This document shows positions 23,178 to 34,750 of a stretch of 64,000 nucleotides of DNA, one piece after another. Source of the stretch: Schizophyllum amplum (Eukaryota > Basidiomycota > Agaricomycetes > Agaricales > Schizophyllaceae). Both the position numbers and the translations under genes were made by a program. The first letter of the stretch is position 1; each line of letters starts with the position of its first letter. The DNA lies in the NCBI GenBank assembly GCA_007026445.1, contig VDMD01000085.1, positions 43,388-107,387 of the forward strand, given 5' to 3'. The notes beneath the pieces were generated by a model. That model worked only from the letters and a program-made list of their open reading frames with translations. It ran no database searches and had not been told where the DNA came from.

Positions 23178-23899
23178 CAGTGCGGTTCACCTCCCTGACA
23201 CCTGTGTTTCGACATAAAGGAATTTTCCCACAGTTTTTTCCGATTTTCTGAGGCGCGAAACCGACCAAAAGAATGTGTTTTACGCTGAGAAAAAAAAATG
23301 CCCCGAAAAATCGAATATTTTTCATTTTTCTGGCCCAGAAGGTGCGACATGAGGGGTACTTTTTGGCCAATCCAAGGCCTAGGCAGGGTGCTATAGTACT
23401 TTCAGCACCTACCTTACACGTACCGAGTGTTCCCAGCTCATAAGTATGCCGTGCAGACGCGTCAGGCCCTTCGGTCGCCCCCTTCACGGAGTTTGCCGTG
23501 AGAGTCGGCAAGTGCCGGCTACAGTGATGTCACTAGTGGTGGTCCCCGCCACGACGCCGCATTCGCCATTTGGCTCAGAGGCATTCAGTTCCGCCATAGT
23601 AAGGTAGATACACACCATCAGTGGCCGTTTGGCGCAAAGAATCTGCAAAAATCAACCAAAAAGATGAGGAAATGAATATTTTATTCGAATTTCTTCCCGA
23701 ATTTTCATTTTTCTTGAGACCGAAAAGTGAAAAGTTGTCCTACGGCTTAGATATTTGATCTGGATATGCGCTATGACTATACTAGCCCAATGGTAACGTT
23801 TTCAGCACTGACAGAAACATCAGTAAAATGTGTTGTACGTTTTGGTCGAAAATGATGCTCCCGCCCAAAAAGGCAGTCGAGAAGTGGCGAACCGCACTG
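23178..23899. mobile_element. 722-bp TA-flanked MITE-like element
   Basis: The ends are near-perfect 14-bp inverted repeats: CAGTGCGGTTCACC on the left and GGCGAACCGCACTG on the right, one mismatch. Each end is bordered by TA, and the match extends through the flank as GTA/TAC. The interior is AT-rich compared with its neighbours and has no long open frame. A CAGTG terminus with TA duplication is typical of Tc1/mariner/pogo-type non-autonomous elements. It sits between two members of a small duplicated gene family. No second copy is seen in the window. Confidence 0.65.
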
Positions 23900-23994
23900 T
23901 ACGCCGTCCGAGGGCGCCAAAATCCCTCAACGATCGAGATTCAGTATGCTGGAGTAAGCCGATGACTGCGTCGAGAAACAAAATTTAGGTGTGT

Positions 23995-24687
23995 TTAAAA
24001 CCCGCCGGGGGCTGTCTCAGGAGGGCCGCCTCCCTGCAGAAGTCATCAGTATCCAGCTTTATAGTGTTAAAATGCTAGCCAACTCACCGCACCCATCACA
24101 TCTAGCCTTCGTACTTCTGAGTACAGCAACGCGAGTAGGAGGAATCTGAGCTGCGTAGGTAGCATGGTGATCTCAATCGACCATTGGGCGGGTTCGTTCT
24201 TGTGAAAGACGTGCGACCGGGGAGAGCGTAAGGAGGAGACGACGTTGTTGGCGGATGCAGACAAAAGGTCTTTGGCCTGGTATCGATAGAGACGGGAGGA
24301 GTGATTCCAATGCGAAGGACGTATATGGGGACCGATCAACATCAAGAGCAGAGCATTATCAAAGCAGCTACCCACCGTCCGCTCTCCGTTGGCGTATCGA
24401 AGCTCGTACTCTGCTTGTCCCCATTGCCATGCACGCGCACTTGTCAGCCTCCCCTCGATCCAAACCTCGCGTTCCACGCTGTCGATACGCGACGTCTCCC
24501 CACCAATGTCAAAGTAGCGTTCAGGCCAGATGATGGACGAGGTTGGCGTGCCGCTAAGGCTGGTCACACCGCGTACACGTCCGTTGCGCGTGGTGCCCAG
24601 GGTGTAGGCGACATCACACTGGCTGCCGGCGGAGATGAGCGCGCCGTTGAGGATGTCTTTGCCGTCCGAAAAAGTGAAGATTTGCAT
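23995..24687 (-). CDS. Small paralogous protein B (DUF6593-like), 179 residues
   Basis: Three exons (24687-24376, 24276-24088, 24033-23995) join in phase 0 at both introns. The protein repeats the landmarks of its neighbours: DILNGALISAGSQ, RGVTSLSGTPTSSIIWPERY, EREVWIEGRLTSARAWQW, YELRYANGE, HVFHKNEPAQWSIEI and LLLALLYSEVRRLDV. It ends in a Gly/Pro tail (GGGPPETAPGGF). A TATA-like TATAAGA lies about 40 bp before the start on the coding strand. It is closest to copy A, with matching blocks over most of the first exon. No catalytic motif is seen and the role is unknown. The stop lies about 95 bp from the right end of the MITE-like element. Confidence 0.75.
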
Positions 24688-25378
24688 GTTTCCGAGAATG
24701 ACGGAAAGCCATGTCGATGGAAGTGCGATCTTATAGACAAGGTAGCGTCGTAAACGTCAGGTGACAGAGCACCGGTGCTGTGCATTGGCCAGGCAATCTC
24801 TGCCGATAGCCACGGAGAAGCCACTAAATAGCAGCAGGAGGTAGTCAATGTCTCGCTTTGAACGAGAGTAACAGAGAGGTTTCCAAGTGACATGAAGTCA
24901 GATCCTTGCGGCAGTGATCATGGAGCTATCGACTTCGAACTCGCTTCGGGAAGAGGGTGCTATACGCACCCCGAACGGCCCGTATCCCACCGGAGTGTCC
25001 TCATCTTCCGCTTCGCGCTCCTGACAAAAAAGTGAGCAGGTAGATGAAGCAGGAATGGAATTCCATGCGATGAGCCTAGGCGATGGCCGCCTGGGGCCAT
25101 GCTGATCGAGAATAACGACGAGCGGGCCGTGGTAACCGGGAGTGTGTCAGTCACGTGACTAGCATAGGTCACGTGAATGTTGAAATTCAACAAGTCACTT
25201 AACGCGTTTGTTCTTCACTACTTTCCGTAAAAGGTAGGGCAGTTGGTTCTTGAATCAGTTTGATATCGGCATAGTTTTTTGATGGGCATTGTATACGTCT
25301 CGTGCCTCGAGAAGACATGTAGGCTTTCCGGACTCCTTCATTGCTTTTTCTCGGCCACCCGCAAACACCTAGAATACC
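24688..25378. other. Intergenic, with paired CACGTGA sites
   Basis: No gene is seen. Two CACGTGA motifs (near 25152 and 25170) lie 18 bp apart, a spacing that could suit bHLH-type factors. They lie beyond the 3' end of the cysteine-rich gene and about 470 bp upstream of paralog B. Confidence 0.35.
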
Positions 25379-25668
25379 TCAGCAGCACGGCTTACGAGCC
25401 TCCAAATCCCGCTCCTCATCCGCCTTGCAGACGACGCATCCGGTCGGAATGCAGCACTGATAGTCGGCTGGTCCCGGGCAGTATCCTCGGAGCGGCGGTT
25501 AGCGTAACGAAAAGAACATGCGACCCTGCATTCACCTGGCTTCGGATAGTACGCCGGCGCCTTGCAGGCTGAGGTGTACTTGCAGGTGCCCTGGTTGCTG
25601 TAGCACGACTGCGCCATGGCGGAATATGTCAGCGCGAGCGCTGCGGCGAGGGCGCGGAGAGGGTGCAT
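25379..25668 (-). CDS. Small secreted cysteine-rich protein, 73 residues
   Basis: Two exons (25668-25536 and 25467-25379) join in phase 1 with a 68-nt intron. The N-terminus is a clear signal peptide (MHPLRALAAALALTYSAMAQ). The mature part of about 53 residues has nine cysteines in the order C-x6-C-x5-C-x13-CC-x5-C-x2-C-x14-CC, with blocks TCKYTSACKAPAYY and DYQCCIPTGCVVC. The CC after a short PKPADYQ run recalls the small disulfide domain that precedes NlpC/P60 or lysozyme domains in some fungal secreted proteins. That is a weak resemblance, and there is no catalytic domain here. A TATA-like TATAAGAG lies about 65 bp before the start. Possible roles are as a secreted effector-like or antimicrobial-type peptide; the function is unknown. 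Confidence 0.7.
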
Positions 25669-26064
25669 GATATTCTCAGTAATGATCGTCAATGGGCGGC
25701 CGGCAAGCTGGGGGCTTGGTTGACTACTTTGCGCTCTTATACCTTCTGTTACATGTCTGTATGCAATTCTCGATGAACTCTGCGCCTCGTATACTCTCAC
25801 TAGCAGGTCGTGTGACTGACAGCGGATGGAGCTTGCATATGTGCCCATCTAACCTTTCACGACAAGCAAGGTACACATGACGCCTGGGCAGGAGGGAAGA
25901 GACGTGAGAGTAGTCATTGACCTGATTGCGCAAAACATACACTGACTGAACGTGTAGGGCCACCGTTCCTGCCATCAAGGCCCACCACCCTGCACATCCT
26001 TCAACCACCCCAGAGCAGTCAGAGACGACGACACAGCGCGCACGCATTCACCAATATATGACCA

Positions 26065-26820
26065 TCAACAGGAGGAACCTGCAGCAGCAAAGGGGATGAA
26101 AGCAAACATGCCAACCGGTGGCCCAGTACCGAAGAAGTGAGGAGCCTGGTCGTCAGTCAGTATAAGTAATTCCAAACAGTCGGTCAGGGCCCGAGCAGGC
26201 CCCGGAAAAGAACCTTACCGCAATATCCGCCCTCCGAAACTCTGAGTATATCAGTGCAAGCAGGAGGAACGCGAGCTCCGCAGGCTGCACGTCGCACGAG
26301 AGCGTAAGTCGGGCGGGCGTGTTCTTATGAAGCACGTGCGACGTGGCAGAGCGAAACTGTGCCACGACGACGTCGGGAGAGGAGGAAGATGAGCAGTCTT
26401 TGACCTACAGTCAACGAATGGCGCAATAGCGAAATTATAATCGTAGACGGGGACGGATGCCAATAAATCATTCAGCAGAGTATCACCCGCACGACACGCC
26501 ATATTACTCACCGTCCATTCCCCATTCCAGAAGTGCAATTCGTACTCCGTTTTCTCCCACTGCCATATTCGTGCACTTTTCAACTTGCCGTCCACCCACA
26601 CTTTGCGCTCTATGTTATCGAGAGGCAGAGTCTCCCCGCCAATCGTGAAGGACCGCTCGGGCCAGGAGATGGACGCAGCAGGCGTGCCACTGAGCGTCGT
26701 CACCCCGCGCGCATGTTTCCCGATCTTCGTAGTCTCGATTTTATACGCAGGGAGGTTGCCGCTTTCGGGGACGAGAGACCCATTCAGGATGTTCTTCCCA
26801 GTGAAGTCGAACGAGGGCAT
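26065..26820 (-). CDS. Small paralogous protein C (DUF6593-like), 191 residues
   Basis: Three exons (26820-26512, 26404-26219, 26145-26065) join in phase 0. It shares the family blocks NILNGSLVPE, RGVTTLSGTPAASISWPERS, ERKVWVDGKLKSARIWQW, YELHFWNGEWT, HVLHKNTPARLTLS and LLLALIYSEFRRAD. It is the most diverged of the three. Its last exon is longer, giving a hydrophobic tail (VGMFAFIPFAAAGSSC) that the other copies lack. A TATATAA motif lies about 35 bp before the ATG, so the 5' leader must be very short if that box is used. No known active site is seen. Together with A and B it forms a local cluster interrupted by a cysteine-rich secreted gene and one MITE-like element. Confidence 0.75.
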
Positions 26821-27190
26821 GGTTACAGAGTATTTCCCAGCGGCCACCTGCGTTATATAATCTCAGCGCGACAGGGTGTGCGGGCTACACAATGACTCGG
26901 CGAGCGCACCAGTGCAGGATAGATGAGGGCGATGTATCATAATCAGGGTAGCTGTCAACCCAAGACGTGAGACGCGACCCGTGAGCACTGACGCAGACAG
27001 TCTGCAATGGTGGCGCCGCAATGTTGACCGTGCCGTATATCGCTGCTCGCGAAGTCATGAGGCCTGTTCGGCGCACTCAAAAACATTTTAAACAGTGCAT
27101 TACAGATTATACGTTTGATTGAGACAAGTCTCTTTCTGGTAATCAGCCAGCGATCAATAAAATTACACGGGTTTTCGCACTCACAACACA
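26821..27190. other. Intergenic, nothing recognised
   Basis: This is the promoter side of paralog C and the 3' flank of the serine-hydrolase gene. Apart from the TATA-like site near 26855, I see nothing to annotate. Confidence 0.4.
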
Positions 27191-29194
27191 TTAGAGCCGC
27201 TTCAGCTGCACCCCGGCGGCCGGGTACATCAGCTGATCGTCTTCGAAGTAGACCAGATCCAGCGGTGCACCGCGGCTCTGATACCCGTAGACGTCCATAC
27301 TGATCCAGTATGGCTCACAGCCTGCGATGGGCACGTCGTTCAGCTCCGCGCGGCCGACACCCAGCCTAAACACGAATTGCGTCAACCACGGACCGCTCGC
27401 AACGCCCCTGGCAGCACGAAGACTCGCCTGAACTCGTCCTTACGCCCCGTGCTCCAGAGCGCCACCGGTCTCCCGGGTCCGGCACCGGCCGCCTCCAGAA
27501 CATCAACGCCGCGCACGACAAGCAAGTCCACGTATAGCATCCCGTCCCGCACGGCAACGATGACCACCGCACTATCCCCGCGCCACATTCCCGCGTAGGC
27601 GTGGGCGGCGGCCTCCGTCTGCAAAGCAGCGAAGGCGGGCGCAAAACGCGCGACCGCGACGTCGGTTAGCGAGACTGTGTCCGTGTACTCGCCCGCGAGA
27701 AGGAGAATCACGCCGAAAGCTTGCTCCGGTATGAGAGTAAATTGCGAGTGATATCCAGGGAGGTTGCCGCCTGAGTCGCGTGTGTCAGGAGAGGATGCGA
27801 TTGAGAGACGGGTGTTCGGAACGGACCTTTGGCGTACATACGCATCTCATTGGAAAGCTTGCGGATTTCCCATGGTGCACCGACCTCGTTCATGCCGTCG
27901 CGCCAGGGGTGGAGGGGCCGGAGCCATTCTCGCACGACGTGTCGAGAGATCAGTCCACCCGCGGCCGTCGGGGACAGGAATGTCTTCATGAGCGTTGTGA
28001 GATCGCGCAAGGAGCTGAACTGTCCGCCCGCGGGGTCATCTGTGTCGCCGAAGACAATGTCCTGTTGTCTTTAGTGAGCTCACATCACAATGTCTCTCCA
28101 TCCGCTTACAGCCCATTCCGAGTCCTTTCGCGGAACGGCGATGTGTGCCGCAATGTCCGGACTGGGGACGACGTAGAAGCTGCTGTTCAGTCCCAAAGGA
28201 TGAAGTATATCCCTCTGGATGAGCTCCTTGTGTGACTGTGGCTCGTCGTCCGGTGTGTCGGAGGAAAGCTTGTTCGCCTCGACATTGGCGATGCCTAAGA
28301 TGTCCATGCCTGCGTTCGAGTACACGGGATATTCGTATTGCGGAACGACGAGCGGGAGGTCGGAAATGGCTTTCAAAACCTCTTCGCGGGGCCGTTCGCG
28401 GAACCCGTATGAGCCAGGTATTTCAGCGGGCCAGTTTGGGACATTTTGAACGGGGTAGTCACGGCCAAGGCCTGAGCAAATGGTCAAGTCGTTAGACGTG
28501 AAGCGAGAGGCTATTTACCTGACATGTGGGACGCGAGCTGACGCATAGTAATGGGGCCCTGAGGTTGAGTTGAGTCGGCCTGGCCTCCGAGGTGCTCTGA
28601 CCAAGACGCGCCCGAGTAGGTAAAGTTGGGCAGGAACTTAGTGACTGGATCGTCCCTACGACGTCAGCGTATGCTAGATTTTTGTACTCTATGCACTGAC
28701 CAGTTCAATACGCCCCGCTCCCTCAAGATCAGCGTCTCGAGCACGGTGAACATCTTCGTGATGCTGGCGACGCGATAGACAGAATCGCTATCGACCGGAC
28801 CGTACTTGTCTGGCTCTGACTCGTTTGCGCGTAGACTGCCGTACGCGCGCTCGAAGACAGTCCCTCTGGGCGTTACTATTGCTACAGTCATGCTATCGAT
28901 GTCATCGTGTGCCGAGCGCTCGGTTAAGTACGCGTCCAAGAGAAGAGAGGCCTCTTGAGTGACTGCTTCGTCGCCCGTCGGTGGGCTGTACGCGAGGAGG
29001 TTAGGCAGGGGGACCTTGCATGACGGTGCCGCTACGAAGGAGGTGCGATAAGGCGCATCGAAGCGGAGGACGCCGGCCCAGAAGGCGGGAGCAAGGGTAG
29101 CACAGAGGATTAAGAAGGAGTAGATGATGGTTCTGGCAGAGGACCTCGGCGGCGCAACCGACGGTACGCGATAGTCCAGCAGCTTGTTCGACAT
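27191..29194 (-). pseudogene. Membrane-anchored beta-lactamase-related serine hydrolase, possibly frameshifted near its end
   Basis: Exons 29194-28701, 28655-28519, 28471-28110, 28061-27827 and 27770 onward join in phase. A single membrane span lies at about residues 23-43. The serine motif S-x-x-K is SITK at residues 144-147, the Y-x-N motif is in VYSNAGMD, and GGNLPGYHSQ fits the third conserved block of the class C/PBP-like family (Pfam Beta-lactamase). Fungal members are esterase-, peptidase- or amidase-like and need not act on antibiotics. The frame runs into a stop at 27382, yet the next frame continues from about 27390 with family-like sequence (WLTQFVFRLGVGRAELNDVP to LMYPAAGVQLKRL) to a stop at 27191. 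No intron fits there. Either a one-base change has cut off the C-terminus or the sequence has an error. An upstream ATG at 29236 is an alternative start. Confidence 0.75.
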
Positions 29195-29888
29195 GACGGC
29201 GAAGCACAACAGACAGCAGCCACGCGTGTGCGTCATTACTGATCAGGCTCCGGCGTCGCGTGCTGATAGGACGTGGGAGCCACGCGTGTCCATGGCTGTG
29301 CAATCTCTTTGTTGCTTGACTCTCGCTTGACTCCGTCATCGTGATCTGACTCTGAGGCCGTCTTCCATTTGTCTCCCGGGCAAACGTTCAAGGTCTTCCA
29401 TGCCGTATCGATGGCAGCGCTTTGAACAAGACAAAGCTATAGATGCTGACAGCGCAGGACACCTGCAAACACGGTAGTAAGGTTTGCATGTGTTCTCCGT
29501 ACCGTCGCCTTGCTGAATGTAGTGAAACAGCCTCCTACGGCCCCGTGGCGGTTCAACTTCTCCACCCGCGGCCTTGGCCGGAATTAACAGCTGGAAGATT
29601 TGTGTATCGGACAATCTGCCACCGACATACGGATGCTGGCCCTAAAGGCCACGTAGAGGCCAGCGCGACACGCGTTCGCCTCGAAGTCATATGCGAAAGC
29701 CATTGTTCGTGACAATGGAGGGGCCAAACACGGGATGATGGGCGTCTATCGGGGCCATCTCCCATCCGATATAAAAGGGAAGCGCTGCCATAGTTGCTCT
29801 GGAGCTTCTCGCTTCCGCTCTACTGCCCTCTGACTCGATCTGTCCGGGCCCACGTTGCTCGACATCTTGTTCTCTTGCACAATCCACT
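29195..29888. other. Divergent intergenic region
   Basis: This 694-bp region separates the starts of the serine-hydrolase gene (-) and the kinase-like gene (+). Apart from the TATA box at 29770, nothing is recognised. Confidence 0.4.
29770..29777 (+). promoter_or_regulatory. TATA box of the kinase-like gene
   Basis: TATAAAAG, a near-consensus TATA box, lies 112-119 bp before the ATG at 29889. Transcription would start near 29800 and give a leader of about 90 nt. Confidence 0.55.
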
Positions 29889-31621
29889 ATGGCCGACGTC
29901 CAATTACTCTTGCTCGCTGTTCGCTGCATTGGCGACGATATGACGAGCAAGCCGATTGTTGCTGGCGACAGTCTCGTGCTCAAGAAACAGCTGCATGAAG
30001 AGCTGGCTGATTCCCCATCGCCCCAGGCAACCCACTCGAACCCTTCAATTGACTCCACGGAAGTTTTGACATTTGCGCTCGGGGACAGCGATGCCACACA
30101 CGAAAAAGACCGCCCGCCGCAAGTACACGAGGCAGCATCAAGTACTACCCCCGACCTCGATGCGAAACCTGCGAACGATGACTCAATGGCAGGAAAAGAA
30201 AAAGATGACCAGTCGGACACAGCGTCGGAGACATCCGACGACGCCAAGTCCGTCAGGTCTTCGCAAGAACACGAGGCTACACCTGCAACGTCCGTGGAAG
30301 ACCTTGCTTTGCCCTGCAAGGGATTATGCGACGATTTGGACCCCGTCTACGACATCACAAAGCTTCTCGTTGATGACGGCAAAGCAATTCCACGCCCTAA
30401 ATTCACCGCCATGACAGCCGCGCTCGACGAGTACGAGTGGGTACGTTCGCGCACAAATTACGCATCACTGAGTTGTTTCTGATCTGTCTTCAGTCCCGCC
30501 ACTCGCTCTTCCACCCATCTTGCTTGCCACCTACGCATCCGCTGTTGCCACACGCCCTCGGAATAACGCACCCCAACCTTGAGGCACCCCTTCGCGCTCT
30601 TCCAACCACACTTGTCGTCCACGACCCTTCCAATGTCCTCCCAGCAAATAAGTCGGAGCGGGTACGCGATTGGGACTCTGAAACGGACTGGGAAGATGAT
30701 GCGGACGTCCTGCGTGTCTACCGCCTGCACACCGGTGCCGCCGGGGAAGCTTTGCCGGAGGAGCGCGTCGCGCACCTCTATCTCGCCGCCGACCGGACGC
30801 ACGGCCAAGGGCACCACTCATTTGTGTATATCGGCGAGCTCGACGTTGCGCGCACGCTGCTACCCGGGTACACGCACACACTTGGCATCGAGCAACCCGC
30901 TGCTGAGCCAGACGCGCTCGCGGGCAGTATATCTTTGCGGGACCCCGAATTTGAGGGCGTTCTGGGGCTCGCGCCGCCGATTGCGCGCGTATCCGTCGCT
31001 GCAAAGCTCGGCATCAAGGGCGACGACCACCTGGCACGCGAGGCACGTATGTACGCGCGCTTCCCTGCAGCTCTCTCGCAGCATCACCGTGGTACGACGC
31101 GCTGCACCGAAATAGATGAGCCAGTCCCGTATGGTGCAGTCGTTCCCCAGTTTTTTGGGTACTATGTGCCGTGCGATGAACCTAAGGATAAGGGGTACTT
31201 GAGCGCGATATTGCTCGTAGAGGCGTGTGGTACGTCGATTGAGGGCAAGACGCTGAACTCGCACGAGAGGTACGCAGCACATCCGCTCCCGTCTTTCCAA
31301 TCTCCTACTGACGCGATACGCAGACGAACGACTGCCAGCCTCTTTTCGCGTCTCCACGACGTTGGCTTTGTTCAAAACTCTGAGTACCCTCGCAATATGT
31401 TGATCCAACCAGGCCCTTTGAGTCTGCCTCCTGTGCAGCGCAGTCGATCCACGCCGAGCTTCAGACTCATTGATTTTGGTCGGGCCATTGACGAGGAGGA
31501 GCTGAACATAATCGAAGCGAACGAGGATGGTACGTGCAGCCTGACGTATCTAGCGGGTGACACAGTCGATGGCTTGTGGAGGCATACATGGCGCCCTTAT
31601 GTCTGTCGCTACTTCTTGTGA
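29889..31621 (+). CDS. Fungal protein-kinase-like protein
   Basis: Three exons (29889-30440, 30494-31269, 31324-31621) join in phase to 541 residues. The first ~130 residues are low-complexity and acidic. The C-terminal ~200 residues resemble the degenerate kinase fold common in Agaricomycetes. They include LSAILLVEACGTSIEG as the hinge, LFSRLHDVGFVQNSEYPRNM as the catalytic-loop region (HDVGF-Q...RN in place of HRD...N), and FRLIDFGRA as the DFG motif. The product ends soon afterwards without the usual C-lobe helices. A glycine-rich loop and the Lys-Glu pair are not obvious (AKLGIKGDDHLAREARMYARF may hold a Lys and a Glu). Active kinase, pseudokinase and small-molecule phosphotransferase are all possible. 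Confidence 0.7.
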
Positions 31622-32372
31622 ATTTTCTTGGGAATCGGCCTCTACTAGTATAGCTATTCACTCTTACTAATACTAGTATGTGTACGTTACTCTACAACGT
31701 CGTACTGTAGTCGGTCAACTTCGAGCGATGCCACCTTGTATACATAGATACCATTAATGTGACGCGACCGCACGAGATTGCGAGGGAGGAGCTGGGCTAC
31801 GGAGACGCCATCTGGGCATCGGTCAACAGGGCATCCCTTCTGCGATTCCAGCGAGGTCAAAAAACTCGCGGCGCATCGGCAACAGGTCAAAACCTGCACC
31901 AGGCACACGAAGTCAAAGGCCGTGGCCGCAGCTCATTGCACGAGGGACTTTGCAGCGGGTGCTGTCCTTGTGCCAGAAAAGGAGAACAAGGCCAAAGAAG
32001 GAAAAAGCACGTGGACCATCCATTCCATTGTGTGACTATGTCACAATGGTCACCCTGTTTGCGGCATTGATTGCCGAATCTTATTGTTCTCTTTCGGGCG
32101 GACAATGCTCTTCCGGCGCAAACGCCGGTCCCCCGCAACGTGTCCGAGACCGTGCGAGTCAGTACAAAAGCCGCCGCCACCGGGCACATGCTCCAGGTCT
32201 CCCCCTTGGCTCCTACCACCATCTCGCTCTCTTTTCTGGTTCTCTTCCTTTTACGACGGTGCAGGCTCACCCAACCTAACTTTACGACCCTGCCATCGTT
32301 CCTATCACGATTCTCACTCTAAGCAACACCACGCACTCAGCCTACAACTCCTCACACCCAAAAACTGCAAAC
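31622..32372. other. Intergenic, nothing recognised
   Basis: This 751-bp stretch separates two co-oriented genes. It probably holds the 3' end of the kinase-like transcript and the promoter of the four-helix membrane protein. No motif stands out. Confidence 0.4.
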
Positions 32373-33596
32373 ATGATCGCGCCGCGTTCTTGTGAGTGTC
32401 GCGTCGCGTCGCTCCCCAGTACTCGACTAACGCGTTCCCCAGTCGTCTTCTACGGCCTTAACGCCCTCCGTGCGCTCAGCATAATATCGCTACTTCTGGT
32501 CTTCATCAGCTGCATCATCACGATCGTGACGAACGTCAAAGCTGTCAACTACTACATGGCTCACCGCACGAAGGAGGACGAGGAAGTCGACTGCGACTAC
32601 ATAGAGTACGTGGTCATCTTCGTCAACCCAGCCCCTCTTGCTGACTCTGCCACAGAGGCAGCACTGTCCCAAACCAGGCCGCTGGCGTCTTTTGGGCCGT
32701 GGTCTCCTCCCTGCTCATCCTCTTCCAAAGCCTGGTCCTCATGAGTGCGTGGACTGCTTCCTTTCCCCCACTACCGTCACTAACACATACCCCCAGTGTC
32801 CGAGATTGGCTGGCCCATGTCGTTCTTCGACACGTACTTCCCTGTCCTCGGCTCCAACTTCGGCACGGGCGCCCTGGGCATCTTCCAGTGCTTCATCGGC
32901 GCACAAATCCTCAGCCATCACGTCGACGACTTTAGCCTTGTTGCCGCCTTCTTCCTCTTCGCCATCGGCTGCCTCAACATGATCTTCGGTCTCATCTTCC
33001 GCTCCTCCGGCAAGGCCCGTCGCTCCATCACCGCGCACCGCAACGAGGGCCAGGGACCCTTCGCCGACCCACTCGACACGCGCCCGCCGTTCGTCGCCGC
33101 TTCCCCATCCTACGTCGCGAGCATGTTCACCGGCGCGTCCGAGAAGGAGAAGGAGAAGCTCGAGTTTGGCGAGAAGGCTGGCTTCGGGTTCGGTCGCCAG
33201 GGCGAGAAGGCCGCTGGGCTTAAGGGCTTCCTGCTCACGCGCCCGGAGGAGACGCTGCCGCGCTACGCCAGCCCGGTACCCCAGTCGGTGAAGGTCAACT
33301 TCCCGCAGGTCCGCGGTGGGTTCTTGGCGCCGCGGAAGGGCTCGGTGCAGACGACATCCAGCTTCTGTTCCCCAGGGACGCGCCCGTCGAGTGTCGCGTC
33401 GTCTGAGGGACCGACGGGTCCCGAGCGCGATAGCCAGGCTTACTCATCGCCTTCGGCATACTCCCGCTCTGCGTACTCGCGCCCGCCCTCGCCATCCCGC
33501 TCGCCGTACCAGGGTCCGCGTTCCCTCTCGCCGTACCCGTCCGACCAGCGCCCGCGCACCCCGCCCGTGTTCAAGTCGAGCTCGCACGCCATCTAA
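32373..33596 (+). CDS. Four-transmembrane fungal membrane protein of unknown function
   Basis: Four exons (32373-32391, 32443-32605, 32656-32744, 32797-33596) join in phase to 356 residues. The first coding exon is only 19 nt. Four hydrophobic spans are clear: ALRALSIISLLLVFISCIIT, GVFWAVVSSLLILFQSLVLM, GALGIFQCFIGAQIL and FSLVAAFFLFAIGCLNMIFG. The second half (about residues 155-356) is a hydrophilic cytoplasmic-type tail. It is rich in Ser, Pro, Arg and Tyr, with S-Y-S-R-P-P-S-P-like repeats near the end. From memory the membrane core resembles an uncharacterised basidiomycete family (DUF7598-like), but I am not sure of the name. The tail suggests docking or phosphorylation. No enzymatic motif was seen. 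Confidence 0.75.
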
Positions 33597-34750
33597 TGCC
33601 GCGGTCCATGCACCTGCTGCCACCCGGCATCGCAGGTCTGCCACGCACCCACACATCTTCACGAACCACTACGTATCCCGCCGTAGCTAGCCTACGGCGG
33701 TGTCCCTGGACAATGCTCCCGATCTCTATCCTAGCATCCATCGCCGTGCATAATCTGGACTATCTCGGCGCATTGTAGCATTAGTGACTGGCTACCTGCT
33801 GGTGGCCCAGGCTAGACTATCTAGCTTGTATTGTATCTCTAGAGGTAATGGTATTCGAATAGATAAAGGCAAGAACTCATCGTGCCATGAAGGCCTCTGC
33901 ACTGAGTCATGGAATTCGTATATCCGGATTAAATAGACCCGTTTGTGAACAAGGGCTTCTGCTTGCGTGATGGGACGGGTTGAGTCGGCGAGGAACGGAC
34001 AACGTCCATCGCCAAGAATGACATAGCAGATGCAACCCAAGAAACATGCAATGGATCCATCATGGATGACCTCGATAACCGTGATAATGATGTTCGGCAC
34101 TTGCCGGCGTGGCATTGACAGTGTTGTTGACTGTTGACTGTTGACTTCAATTTGACAGCGACACCCATGTTCAAGTCTGGCTTCGACCTGTTCTTTCTTC
34201 CGCTCAGTGACTGCCTCGTAGAACCGTGCATTGGCACCATGAACCGGTGTCCACCCTCAGGTCTTAAAGCTTGGGACGTTCTGCATTCGCTGACTGAACA
34301 CAACGTTTCTCGAAAGTACTCTGGTCTGCACGCTCTACTTGAGGCTGACCAGTCTTTCTGACGCGTCCTCGTCGCTCGATGAACCTTCTTATTCCAGGGC
34401 AGTGACATGCGGTATGCCGCTAATACGGGCAATTCAGCCCTTTGCCGTCGAGGGCTCAGCGCCCTGCTTGTGTATCTGACGCACAAACTACCATGGGTCT
34501 TCTCCTGTATCCTCTCGTCATTCAGCGCTTCGGCACCCGCATACATATGCGGCTCTATGACCTGATGATGGTGGGCCGATTTCTGTCTGTTCGCTGGACT
34601 GACATATTTGGTCGTGCGAATTTGCAGCATTGTGAATATGGCCGCCCTTCATGCAGCTTCATGTTTCTCAGACGCCTCGACATGACGGTGCGGCTGTTAT
34701 CCATCTGACCGAATCAATCTTCGAGCGCCCACCGCCTATGGTTGCAAATC
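33597..34750. other. Intergenic, nothing recognised
   Basis: This is the 3' flank of the four-helix protein gene and plain sequence before the transposon island. A 233-codon open frame on the minus strand (33929-34630) has no recognisable motif, no splice partner and unremarkable composition, so I did not call it. Confidence 0.4.

Noticed and set aside
27191..29194. Antibiotic-resistance beta-lactamase
   Set aside because: Motifs fit the broad serine hydrolase family, but fungal membrane-anchored members are not known resistance enzymes; no such claim is made.
33929..34630. 233-codon minus-strand open frame before the transposon island
   Set aside because: No recognisable family, no signal peptide or repeat pattern, and no join to neighbouring exons.
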